Below are positions 34,383 through 45,044 of a stretch of 64,000 nt of DNA, piece after piece. Numbering within the stretch: the stretch's first letter is position 1; each line of letters opens with the position of its first letter. The position numbers and the translations under genes were made by a program. The notes under the pieces are model-generated. The model was given only the letters and a program-made list of their open reading frames with translations, was not told the DNA's origin and ran no database searches. The stretch is taken from assembly GCA_025617375.2 (NCBI GenBank), contig JAMYGW020000011.1:1-64000 (forward strand), in the 5' to 3' direction. The stretch comes from Acarospora socialis (taxonomy: Eukaryota > Ascomycota > Lecanoromycetes > Acarosporales > Acarosporaceae).

Positions 34383-36853
34383 ATGGCTTCAACTCCAAAT
34401 CTCGACGGCAACAGCGGTGTCTACATAGGTGCATGGACAAACTGGTCACATGGATCAGTTCGCGGGGCCACAATTACCTTAACGGCTCGTGATGGCGCTC
34501 TTCTCATCGCCTTCCTCGCATTTTATGTCGGTCTCGCAGGCAGCAGCTTCTGGAGGATCGCCTGTTTCGCCATTCACCAATTGCTGTCATCTGATAGATC
34601 TGAGGATGGTCTGTATCATCAGCGACAAGCTATTCTCAGGAATTCAGCAACCGATGTTGTTGGACTTTGGAATTTCGTCCAGACAAACTGGTTTTGGCGA
34701 CGAAACGCTGGTTCGCCCTTCCGCCGGATACTGCCACTGGTCGCTTTCAGCACCCTTCATATTGCTGTCTTTGGGGTAGCCGGCATATTTTCCTCGCAAG
34801 TCTCAACCGCAGCCGGAAATGACGTCCTTGTGTCTAGTTCAAAGTGCGGTTACCTCATGTATACCATGGATATGAACGTCACAGATACACAAAAATGGCT
34901 TTCCCCATATCACAGTGAAACAGTGTTCCTGAGTTCCAGCTATGCTCAGCAGTGCTATCGACAGGATGCAGTTGCACCAAGCTGCAGAACTTTTATTCAA
35001 CCGAGCATCTCAACTACCTCATCAACAGCAGCGTGCCCATTCAACGGCATGTGTGTGGGAAATGGTAATATCGCACTTGTATTAGACACCGGACACATCA
35101 ACAGCAACTTCGATCTAGGTCTTAATGCGCCACCAGAAGACCGTTTTACTATTCGGAAAGTTTCTACATGTGCACCTATTACTACGGTTGGATATTCCAC
35201 GTCGTACCACAATACCAATTCGACGGCCGATGATTATGTCGAGTACTATTATGGATCATCACCACGTCTCGCCGGAGGACCACAGCCATACACTTACAGA
35301 TATCCGTCCCACCTGGAGACGAGTTCGAAGAATGATTTTCAGAATACATTAGATTATACCATCATGTAAGACGCCAAGCCAAGCATACCTGTAAGTAATG
35401 TACTAACTGTGACCTAGGGCTTTAGAGGCATACGGCTCACCAACTATGTTCAATCCAATTCCTAGACTCAAAAGATCTGATGCAGATATCAGTCTATTTT
35501 TTTTATCTGCCAATAATATGGTTTACGTGGAACCGGTGGATGACCCATGGTACTCGGCTCACCTCCAATTTCCAGGGGTTATGCTCGGCAACATCGTCAT
35601 GAAAGGCAACGCTAGTATCTGGTTTCGGGATAACCCAGTCGGTGTTCTAGGATGTGCTGAACAGTATCAATTTTGCAATCCGAATCTCCCTGCAAATTCA
35701 AATTGCACATCACTTGTGGGCCTTGACCAGGCAATAAACATGACTGACGGCCTATGGCGATCACCAGCCCAGAATGTATCATTCTACAGCATCAGGTCTG
35801 TATTTGACTATGGTATAAACCTAAACGAAATTGTGGCCCCGCTTGGCATTTCATCTCTTACTGCGAGAAATTCCCTTCGCAATGGAGTACAAGGTCCACT
35901 TTCAAACAATCAGTGGCAACTTGAGGTTCAATATTGGCATTCAATCTCCTTGGCGTTGCTACAAAGAATGGTAGTGGAACTAGCCACTGGACCCACAAGT
36001 GAGACCGTATACCCTTGGCTTACCAAACCTCAAACGAAGGAGGAGCAAGCACAATGTCATAATCAGGTCAGCTTGGTATTCATTCTTCAATGTCGCGTAC
36101 GTTTCTGACTTTTTTGATTAGAAAATCATCAACACGGCTTATACTAACTTCAGCATTCTCGGCCTCAGTATCATCTTAGTAGTTGGGGCACTGCTTCTCC
36201 TGACCTCTGTTTCCATCGATCTTATTGTTGGCTATATACAAAAACGGAGGAACCCGAAAAACTACAAGCGCCTCGAGTGGAGCATGAACCAGACGTTTCA
36301 GCTACAACGACTTGCCCATGAGGAACTCGGCTATGGCACTTGGACTCACGCTGCGGACTCAATCCCAACAACTCAGCGCGGCGAGAAGCTTTCTCTCATA
36401 GACACCTCTGACCCTGACCACCCGATACTTGTCGCACCAACGCCGGCAGACCATGCCTCAGTGCAGGAGTCTGAGGCAAAGCCTGATCAAGATGCGGAGA
36501 CAACACAATCTGGAGGCCACCCAACACCACTTGAGCCGGCGCCCATAAACGAGGTTCCCTCAACTGATCAAAGTAGTTCTACAAATGATGAGACTTTACA
36601 CGCCTGGCAACCAAACACAGGCTCAACACGGCAGACCAACAAGGTGACCACAGTGCTGCAGACAGTTAGCGTGAATGGGAGTGCGGAGGTTGGGGGGTCG
36701 TCTTCTTCCCGGGATGAAGGCGATGCCTTGAGAGTAGCAGAAAACCAAGAGTTAGGAAATACGTCGTCCAACTCCATCGAAAACGATTCTCCACCAATTT
36801 CCGAAGATCCCATACTCGAAGGTCCTGTGCGAAGTACAAGCTTCACGGTTTAA
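34383..36853 (+). CDS. Hypothetical three-TM membrane protein with large lumenal domain
   Basis: Three exons, 34383-35365, 35418-36066 and 36122-36853, give 787 residues. Intron 1 (52 bp) has a GTAAGA donor, a TACTAAC branch site at 35401 and a TAG acceptor. Intron 2 (55 bp) ends GATTAG. Both joins keep the frame. Hydrophobic segments lie at about 37-60, 115-137 and 555-583. Between the last two is a roughly 415-residue domain with several Cys and N-x-S/T sites, probably outside the cytoplasm. The 205-residue tail is rich in Ser, Thr, Pro, Glu and Gln. I recognise this layout from uncharacterised Pezizomycotina proteins but can name no function. It is the first host gene after the repeat compartment. 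The start is the first ATG giving the predicted N-terminal TM. Confidence 0.82.
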
Positions 36854-37888
36854 TAACAAGGTGGGGATATATGCCTAAACTAGCTCACCCAGCGGTATCG
36901 AGATCGAATGAAAAGGGGTGTGGTTTTGAATTGAATAATCCACATGGAATGAGCAGGACCAGACAGCTGCTGCTTTCTTTTTGGGCCAGCCCGTGTCAAG
37001 TCATGGGATGGGAGAAAGTTCAACATCTGAAGCTAACAAAGTACGTGACCATCCAGTAGTTCTACATGTTATTCAAGTCACGCGCATAGGATGGAAAAGG
37101 GATCGAAAGGTTTGAGAGTCAAGTTGGCGCAGCTTGACTATCTCCAATCATTTTAATATTACTTACATCTACATCATGGCTGCTTTTCATCGGGAAAAAT
37201 TGAACCTTGTCCCCTTGCCTTTCTTGAGTACTGCATTGGATTGATGTCTGCTCTTGTCTTCTTGGTTTGACCGTTGCTTGATATGAGACTGCTGGATAAG
37301 TTTCAGAATAGTTTTGAAGTTTCATGGTTCTCTACCTTGTTCACACTTAACAAACTGTCTGAAAGCATAACCATTCGAGTTCAACCTTTTGAAGAATTTG
37401 AAGAAATGACCACTAGACTCGAGACATAACCGAGTAGTTAGGTGAGGCGTGGACTTCAAGGGTCCTTCGATCATGTTTGAAAATACAGCCTTATTAGAGA
37501 TGTATGGTACCAATGCTGTGTCAACCAGCATCCTCGAGTTTCACATTGTACTAGTAGCCTCTATAGACACGATATGTGAGCATAGGCTTCCTGTCTTTGC
37601 ACTGGGTTATCATATTCACAGGCCACTCATCTTGGTTACTGGATTCATGGTCCGACACCATGTTTTCCTTGACGCTTTTACTCCATTGTATTGAAGCCGA
37701 CTAACTCACCATTGATGTGATGGGTCTCGCCAAATACCTAAAAATGGAAAAAGAGAAGTCTTCACTGTATTAAGTAGGGGTTGACTGGAGTCATTTGCCG
37801 AGTTTGAAAACCCTCGCTTTGGCTACTCCCCCGCGATATCGAACTGTTATGTTCACCTAGGCCGTACAGCTACACGCAGCAGAGAACC
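36854..37888. other. Intergenic, 1.0 kb, no supported gene
   Basis: A minus strand ORF at 37322-37531 (69 codons, LVDTALVPYISNKAVFSN start) and an overlapping + strand ORF at 37449-37694 were examined. Neither shows a domain or a good exon structure. It presumably holds the promoter of the HD-domain gene. Confidence 0.5.
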
Positions 37889-38578
37889 ATGAGCACGGTT
37901 CTTCCAATGAGAGTTTGCGCTGGGATGGCAATTCCTGATACTCCTCTCATTGCGAAGGTAATCGACTTCGCGCGGGCTCACTCGACGGATTACGCCTCCA
38001 ATCATATCCAGCGTTCGATGCTGCTTGGCTTCATCATCGCCGACAAGATCCCCGAGGTCAAAGATCGCGACCTCGAAGTCCACGCCGTGTCCGCACTCTT
38101 ACATGATCTTGGATGGGACCCCACAAACGAGCTGGTGTCAACGGACAAGCGATTCGAAGTCGACGGAGCGAATGCTGCCCGTGACTTCTTGCGTATGGAG
38201 GCACCAGAGTGGAATAAATATCGTTTGCAGCTGGTTTGGGACGCAATTGCTCTACACACAACGGGCAGCATCGTGTTCCACAAAGAGATCGAGGTGCAAG
38301 CCTGTGCCTACGGGATCTGGGCGGACTTTCAAGGTCCCGATCGTGTCTCCAATGGCTTGCTATCTTGGGACGAGTACAACGCTGTGGTGAAGGTCTTCCC
38401 GCGCTTGAAGCTCATGGAGGGTCTCCGAGAAGTGATGTGCCAACTCTGTCAGACCAAACCACAGACGACATACGACAATACAGTAGGTGAATGGGGAGAT
38501 AAGTACGTGGAAGGCTATAGTCGAAAGGGAAAGCTCACTCAGGATCTCTTGGATACTTGCAATCTGGATGATCTATAA
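37889..38578 (+). CDS. HD-domain metal-dependent hydrolase family protein (cyanamide hydratase-like)
   Basis: One exon, 229 residues. It has the HD superfamily metal-binding order: His39 (NHIQRSMLLG), His72-Asp73 (SALLHDLGWD), His123 (AIALHTTGSI) and a downstream region ending GPDRVSNGL. Length and motif spacing fit the short fungal HD proteins related to cyanamide hydratase and the yeast Ddi2/Ddi3 pair. The true substrate cannot be read from the sequence, and many paralogues in this group have no proven activity. A cytosolic location is likely, as no signal peptide or TM is seen. The ATG at 37889 gives the full N-terminal helix. No intron is needed. Subtelomeric placement is common for such accessory enzymes. 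Confidence 0.88.
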   Translation: MSTVLPMRVCAGMAIPDTPLIAKVIDFARAHSTDYASNHIQRSMLLGFIIADKIPEVKDRDLEVHAVSALLHDLGWDPTNELVSTDKRFEVDGANAARDFLRMEAPEWNKYRLQLVWDAIALHTTGSIVFHKEIEVQACAYGIWADFQGPDRVSNGLLSWDEYNAVVKVFPRLKLMEGLREVMCQLCQTKPQTTYDNTVGEWGDKYVEGYSRKGKLTQDLLDTCNLDDL

Positions 38579-38958
38579 GTTAGGTGACGAGAACGGAGTA
38601 GCAATCACTTGTGAAGGAGTTCAGCTATGTTGGGCTGTGCAGCCTATCGGGATGGAGACCGAGGCAGCTGTTGGTCTTGCCTTAATAAGGGAATTTCGAG
38701 TACAGCCGCTACCCGAAGATTGAATTGCCGACACTAAATCTGTATATAACTCATCAGTGTAATCGGTGCATCACTGCGATGCATTCGGAGAGGGGTCGCC
38801 CAGCGATACCTCAGTGCAAGCGATCTTCTATTTCGCATTGCGTGTTGAAAGTGTGTCTTGTTTATACCTCGTGATATTGATTCTTGCTTTCAAGTTGCGC
38901 CAAGGCCAAATTCTTACTTGGCGGGACGGGTGGCTTTTGTGCTCGTACCTATGGCAGC
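38579..38958. other. Intergenic, 380 bp
   Basis: No gene. Contains ACGGAGTA at 38593-38600, a short motif recurring in other intergenic regions of this window. Confidence 0.5.
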
Positions 38959-41186
38959 ATGAGACGCCCGCGCGCTCCGACTCAATTGGCCACGCTTCTC
39001 AACTCAATAACCGGTATTTTCGCTCCTTCCATGCCAAGACCGTACGTCTACACTCAACTACCTGCGCACAACAGCCCACAGTTTGGAGCGACTGTCTCGC
39101 CAGAACCATGGCGAAGCCGGCGTTGGACCCTATACCGTTCAAAGGGCGTTCGTTTGACAATTTTTTTCCTGGTTTTGCTCCTCTTATTGGCCGCCGGTCT
39201 TCTGCTCTTGCGCCGCCGAAGATCAGAGCTAGAACCCTTTCGTTGGGATCGGCTTCCACGGTAAGAGCGAACCCTAAACCCCTGTCTCTAGCATCAGCGT
39301 GTTGTTGAGAGCGTTTCCAATGCAGGATCAATGGTTACTATCATGGCATTAAAACCCTAGTACCACCGTCAGAATACATACCGGAGTACCCACCATCATA
39401 CAGCTTCAGCCCTCCACCATCCACACCTTCCTACTTCAACGAAACAACCTTCCCCGAGCCAATAATAATCGATCCTTATCCCGACTATACCTCAGCAGAC
39501 TACCTTTCCAACTTCCATCCCGTCAGCGAATGTTACCTGGACTCGTCCAATACCACCCGCTTGCCAGATGTTTTCGGCTACCCTGGAATACCACAGTATC
39601 AGACAGCTCCCGTAATGGGCTCCTACCAGGAGTTAGGATTGAAGGAGGACATTTGTGTTGACCGTTTTGGCAGGCTTGGCCCATATGGTTTCGGTTATGA
39701 GACGGACAAGGGGGGTGTGGGAGTTGGGAACGATACTGAAAATGAAGGGAGCAACCATGTCTGGAGGGCAATGGGTGGTCAGAGAGATTGGCGGGGCGTG
39801 GATTGGCAAGAGGCGCAGGATCGATGTGTTGCTCGAAACAGCGCTCGGTTCACAACGCGCGACACGCCTTCCGAGATTGATTCAGGCAGCGGAAGACGTC
39901 TCATTCCAAGGACAGCTGTCGTATTACGGGCGTGGACGGGATTCGACTACGACTCGCACGTTGTTCTGTTCCTCCGTGCCATGATCAACGAGCTGGCGCT
40001 GAAATCGGGTGCAGAATACACCGTACACTTGCTCGTCCATGTCAAAGACAATAGCCTTCCCATATGGGCGTCCGAAGCAGTCTATCAGGAGGTTCTGCGG
40101 CGCAACGTGCCAGAAGAGTTTAGAGGCTTGGCAACGCTCTGGACCGAGAAACAGGTGGAACCAATATACCCTGGCCCCTTTGAAGACAACATCGAAAACA
40201 GGAGCGGTGGCCCAATACACGGTGTTTATCGCAGTGGCCACATGATACTGCAGCAATTCGCCATACATCACCCCGAATACGAGTTTTTCTGGAACTGGGA
40301 GATGGACGTCCGATATACAGGGCATTATTACGAGCTCTTCGAGAAGCTCAGGGAATGGGCAAGGCGACAACCACGCAAGAATCTCTGGGAACGGAACGAA
40401 AGGTATTACGTACCGATTTTCCATGGCTCCTACGAGCATTTCTCGCAGATGGTAGAGCGGGAGACCGGAGAAAACGGCGAGGAACCGGTCTGGGGACCAG
40501 TACCGGTAAACACATCTGGGATCTTAGGTCCGCAGAACTTGGCTACTAGTGCTCCTGAGCTCTTTGGCGCGGAGGAAGCCACAGTGGCGCCTCCTAGCTC
40601 AGCTCAAGCTGCATCGTGGGGTGTCGGCGAAGAAGCCGACCTCATCACGCTCAACCCTATCTTCGATCCGAACGGTACCCGCTGGGGTTTTGAAAGGGAT
40701 GTGACGGGCTACAACCGATCCTATCCCATCCCGCCGCGCCGCACCGCTATTTCGACCGCAACCCGGCTCTCCCGACGCCTTCTGATGGCTATGCACGAAG
40801 AGAACGCGCGCGAGCGCCACATTATGTTTGTAGAAATGTGGCCGTCGAGTGTAGCGCTGCATCACGGACTGAAAGCCGTTTACGCACCGCATCCTATCTA
40901 CGTGGATCGGAGATGGCCCGTGGATGTGCTCGCAAAGACGTTCAATGGGGGAAAAGGCGGCGCGACCGGCGGTAATGCGAGCTCTGTGTTTGGAGACGAG
41001 GAGCACAATCATCAGGGTACTTCGTGGTATTATAATTCGGCTTTTTCACCCGCCTTGTGGAGGCGCTGGCTGGGCTATGTTGAGAATCATGAGGGTGGCT
41101 TTGAAGAGGAGAGCAGAGGAGAGGGGAGGATGTGTCTTAGAAGTTTGTTGCTGCACCCAATCAAGCATGAGGTGGGACCGGTGTAG
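38959..41186 (+). CDS. DUF3405 family type II membrane protein
   Basis: Two exons, 38959-39260 and 39326-41186, give 720 residues. The 65-bp intron has GTAAGA and TGCAG ends and splits an Arg codon. A basic N-terminus is followed by a single TM at about residues 66-84 (LTIFFLVLLLLLAAGLLLL) and RRRR, a signal-anchor with the C-terminus in the Golgi or ER lumen. A Pro/Tyr-rich stem runs to about 290. The rest has DUF3405 hallmarks: LRAWTGFDYD near 302, FWNWEMDVRYTGHYY at about 422-436, then PRKNLWERN and HGSYEHF. The family is fungal and of unknown biochemistry. The WEMD-type acidic motif and topology suggest a glycosyltransferase-like fold, which is inference. Length is usual for the family. 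Confidence 0.92.
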
Positions 41187-41545
41187 TTCTCCTGTGTATT
41201 ATGTATATATAGTGTTTAATTTGTAATATGCTGCTGCACAATTCCGATACAGAGTGTTGGATGCCAAGCATCATGGACTAATGGTGAGGGATGAACAGCT
41301 ATATGACTGAACGGGTTGTACATTTACGTGCTTGCTGATTTTTTCAGCACAGACAAAGTAAGGGCTCAGACGAATAGCAGTCATATCTGAAGGTCTCTAC
41401 CTTCTCAGGAAAGGATGATGTTTTAGGTTGTCTTTTTCTTAGAAATATTCCGCGCAAACTTTCATTGTGGCTGGATTATGCTATATGTAGTATTCAGAAT
41501 GAAGAATACTACGAATTCCCCTATATACATGGTCTACAATATACA
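41187..41545. other. Intergenic, 359 bp between convergent genes
   Basis: Shared 3' flank of the DUF3405 gene and the peroxin gene. No additional feature was seen. Confidence 0.5.
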
Positions 41546-43269
41546 TCAACCAAACCCCATCCCAGCATCATCGCTGACAAGCCAATCACTGTCTCTAACA
41601 TGAGGACGCTCGTCTTCATTACCGCGGTCCGCGTCCAGTGTTGCCGACTGACCGCTACCTGTCGCACTACCTCGCCGGCCATGTCTGCGCCTCAAAGCTT
41701 TGTTACTACTCGCATCGTCCCGATCCTCATTTACCTCCGAGTATCGAGGTGGCGCGTCTTTCGAGGGGTCTCCGACGTCTGATATCGTGGCTTGTGGATT
41801 GGTCGTGGAGTTGGTGGATGGATTGAGAATTCCTTCGGTGCTGGGGGTTACTTCGACGAGCTCGGCATCGCGATACCATTTTCGTCGACGGGTATATCGA
41901 CCCCAGCTATCTTGACCGCGGCGGCCGTCGTTCCACTGTACGCAGATAAGTCAATGCGCAGGAAGAGGTTATGTGCAGTCTGTCTTACCTTGTTGTCGTA
42001 GTAAATCCAGCCGCCACCACCACCATGACCCTTTGAGTCTCTCCTACCGGTACCAGCACCTTTGCTCCCTCCTTCTTCGCCAACACCTGCGCCTTCTACA
42101 CGCCACCCACTTCCCTCGACCCATCGCCATCTTGCCGACGCCCCTTCAACTTCGGGTAATCGAAATTCATCCTTCGACGGAGCCGGATTGAGGCGTTCGT
42201 CGGTCCAAGCTGCTCGTTCATATGCCAGAAGCGAATGCGTCCAGCCTACACCGAGCCAGCGGCGTTGGTTCTCATACAAGATGAAAGTAAACCGAACCCC
42301 TGTTGACTCGGGTCCACGTTCTTTCCCGTGAAGGTCGTCAACTTCCGGTTTATTATTTGTTCGTGGCGGCAAAGGAGGCGGGGACAGACCATGAGCTGGT
42401 CGTGTCGGAAGGACCGGCGGTTTCTCATCGGTGAAGTGCAGGCCGGTGATGGCAGAACATAGCCGTCGGATGGTGACTGATCGCCAGAGTAGTACACGAG
42501 ATATCCGTGCTGGTCGGGAATGCCAACACAGAAGCAAAGTGCCTCCGGTAAGGATGACTCGACGACTTGTGATAATGTAGAATGGAGGCAGGGTGAGGAC
42601 TATCCATAACGGGGTGATGACGAGGATCCTAAGGAACAATCTCGTCAAAGCTGGTCGTGTTGTGGCTGATGTCGCAGTTCGCTGGGTGGATAAGAAATCC
42701 GTGAGTAGCAGTAGCGGTTCCAGCAGGATATTGCACCGTGTCGTTAGCACCCTCAAGGTCTCCACGATCTCGTCCAAGCTTTTGTGGTGCTTTGTGGATA
42801 GATCGGAATCATCTCGTTTGTGCCCTTTTTGCTTCTCCCCGGTCCAAGCAGTCGAAGATAACGGGGAGTATCGCCGCGAGTACATTCCCGCAATCAACAC
42901 CACCACTAACAGCAGGGGACCAGCCCAGCGTAGCACTATATCACCATACAGCACAACAGCCCAAAAGCCCGCGACCAACAAGAAACTCTCCCAAGGGTCG
43001 CCGCTGCTCCAGGATAAGAGTCCAGCGAGTTTGTTGATTGGTAGGAGGAACGGATGCGAATACGCAAGGGCACGAGTGACTTGCGGTGGTGTAGCAACTA
43101 AGAGAGGAGATTTCTGGTGCACGAGCACGGTGGAACGCTGTTTGAGAATCGAGGGTGTATGCGAGAGAGTGGCTGGCGAGAAGGAGGCGATGGTAGGTGG
43201 GTTAGGATCTTGGCCTTGGGTGGGGCCCGAAGGTCCATGATCTGGAATTGGAGTTGGTGATGGTGACAT
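41546..43269 (-). CDS. Peroxisomal integral membrane peroxin with DysF domain (Pex28-32 family)
   Basis: Two exons, 43269-41989 and 41935-41546, give 556 residues. The 53-bp intron (41936-41988, GTAAGA donor, ACAG acceptor) falls at YYDNK/W inside the DysF-C motif. Order: disordered N-terminus to about 75, then a reticulon-like Pex24p membrane region with hydrophobic stretches at about 95-130, 181-192 and 211-247. DysF-N is at about 326-360 (RFTFILYENQRRWLG) and DysF-C at about 380-445 (ending GRYTRRRKWYRDAEL). A disordered tail follows. The family shapes ER-peroxisome contact sites and controls peroxisome number and size; the exact orthologue (Pex30/31/32 or Pex23-like) cannot be fixed. I chose MSPSPTP as start because the upstream in-frame codon at 43308 is TTG. 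Confidence 0.9.
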
Positions 43270-43750
43270 CGAAACTATCCACGGAGTGTCTATGGCAGCG
43301 ATGGTCAATGTTGTGCTCGGTAGCAGCTATGCATTGAACCTGTAGGTAAGAGTGAGTTTGTTCGTACCTAGTGCAGCCATGCAATACCCTTGCGCTCGTC
43401 ATCGCCCGCAGCAAGGCCGGTGTGGCGTGTCATTGGCGCAGCTGTTGCCTGAATGCTGATCCAAGAATATCCGGTTACAGAAGGAAGGGAAGTAATTTGA
43501 TACCAAAAACACAATCTCGCAATATTGAAGACCCGACGGTGAGCTTCACGAGAAAGAGTGTATTATGTCCGTATATCCGAGGACTGATCCGCAGTAACCT
43601 TTACGCATGTGATGTTGACGTACTCTGCGTGTCACGTGCATTTGATACGCTTAGTCATTCATGGAAAAGTCGTCGGCGGTATTGCCATCGTCAAGTGCAG
43701 AGGAGCGCAACAGCAGCACTTGGACTCCGGCAACTCCCCTGTTCTAATAC
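43270..43750. other. Divergent promoter region, 481 bp
   Basis: Lies between the peroxin start and the Pam16 start, which face away from each other, so it holds both promoters. The ORFs across it have no recognisable product. Confidence 0.5.
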
Positions 43751-44266
43751 ATGGTAAGAGCACCCGTTTTCTGACGTTAGAGTTATGGTTGCTGTACAAC
43801 ATTTGAAATGACATGTTCCCCAGAATTGACCCACTGACCATCAACACAGGCGCACCGCATCATAACCCAAGTGGTCCTCGTCGGCTCACGGGTCCTCGGC
43901 CGAGCGTTCGCGGAAGCATATCGACAGGCGGCAGCGACGCAAAAGTATGCGCAGCAAGCGGCGAAGAACAATCCCGGCGCGACGAACAACCTCGCCTCCT
44001 CCGGTCTGACGCTCGAAGAAGCGTGCAAGATCCTGAACGTCAAGCCGCCACAGGGGGGCAAGGCGAACATGGAGGATGTGATGGACCGGTTCAAGCGGTT
44101 GTTCGATGTCAACGATCCGCAGAAGGGCGGGAGCTTCTACTTGCAGAGTAAGGTGCTGCGGGCTAGGGAGCGGATAGAGATGGAGGTGCGGGAGGCGCAG
44201 AGGGTAGCGGAGAGGGAGCAGGAGCTGAAGGAAGGGTGGAAGCCGAAGGTGTATAAGGAGCGATGA
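43751..44266 (+). CDS. pam16: Mitochondrial import motor co-chaperone Pam16 (Tim16)
   Basis: Exon 1 is only the ATG (43751-43753). A 96-bp intron follows (GTAAGA donor, CTGAC branch near 43835, ACACAG acceptor), then exon 2, 43850-44266, giving 139 residues. The joined start reads MAHRIITQVVLVGSRVLGRA, the expected conserved N-terminus. The J-like domain is at about 53-112 (LTLEEACKILNV, then LFDVNDPQKGGSFYLQSKV) and lacks the HPD tripeptide, as is normal for Pam16. It pairs with Pam18 at the TIM23 channel and restrains its stimulation of mtHsp70. A charged C-terminal tail follows. Length matches the family (yeast about 149). Without the mini-exon the N-terminus would lack a start codon. Confidence 0.96.
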
Positions 44267-45044
44267 CGGTGTCCGGCTACACGATCGGTGGGTCGTGACG
44301 GCGGTGTTTTCTCTCGGGGGGCTGTATCATTACTGGAGTTTCGAGTCTCTTGATGCATCAGCCGGGCGTTTGGGACTACTTGAGCGGCAACGGGCAACCT
44401 ACGATTGTGCCTCTGTCTTCATAGAGTGCAGTCCGGATATTCCTTGGGGCTGACAGTCCATCCGGTTCTAAGTCTTGTACATTAGCAGAGCATATATCGT
44501 CCTCTTCCCACTGCCATGCCAGTCCCTGGGAACATCTAACCTCAGGTGGTGGAGGACGGGCTTGGCCTCTGCAAACGACATCTATCCAGCTCGTCGTCAA
44601 AGCAGTCGAAGGCACCTGTTCGCTACGTTTCCAGTTTGGCAACATTATACGCCACAATGTGCAGAGCTGGCTATGTAGCAGTCTGTCCTAAGGTTCTTGG
44701 TTACTACCAGAAGTGGAACATCCTGTGTGAGAGAACAATATGATGTCAAAAGGTACCAGTATATCCCAAGTCTGGTGACTTGACCGAGGGGCCTGGTCTT
44801 ATCGTCTTTCCAAGTACGCATTCGGCTGAAGCTCATATACACATTGAATCTCGAGGTCTACGGAACGGGAACGTGCATGATGATAAATCTGTATGCTAAT
44901 CCTGAAGAAAGGTATCCATGCTATGCTGGTAACGAAACACAACGCCGATGCCAACAGGCACCGCCCAACAACGGGCTATGAACGCCAGCCCGCCCACCAC
45001 CAAACCCGCGCACGGGCTGTGAGGCCCACAAGGACCGGAGCCCA
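44267..45044. other. Intergenic, 778 bp between convergent genes
   Basis: 3' flanks of Pam16 and the BTB-like gene. Small ORFs only, and nothing recognised. Confidence 0.5.

Noticed and set aside
37322-37694. Overlapping 69- and 81-codon ORFs on opposite strands
   Set aside because: No domain, no supporting splice pattern, and each is explained as a chance frame in intergenic DNA.
39924-40439. 171-codon minus strand ORF
   Set aside because: It is the antisense shadow of the DUF3405 coding region.
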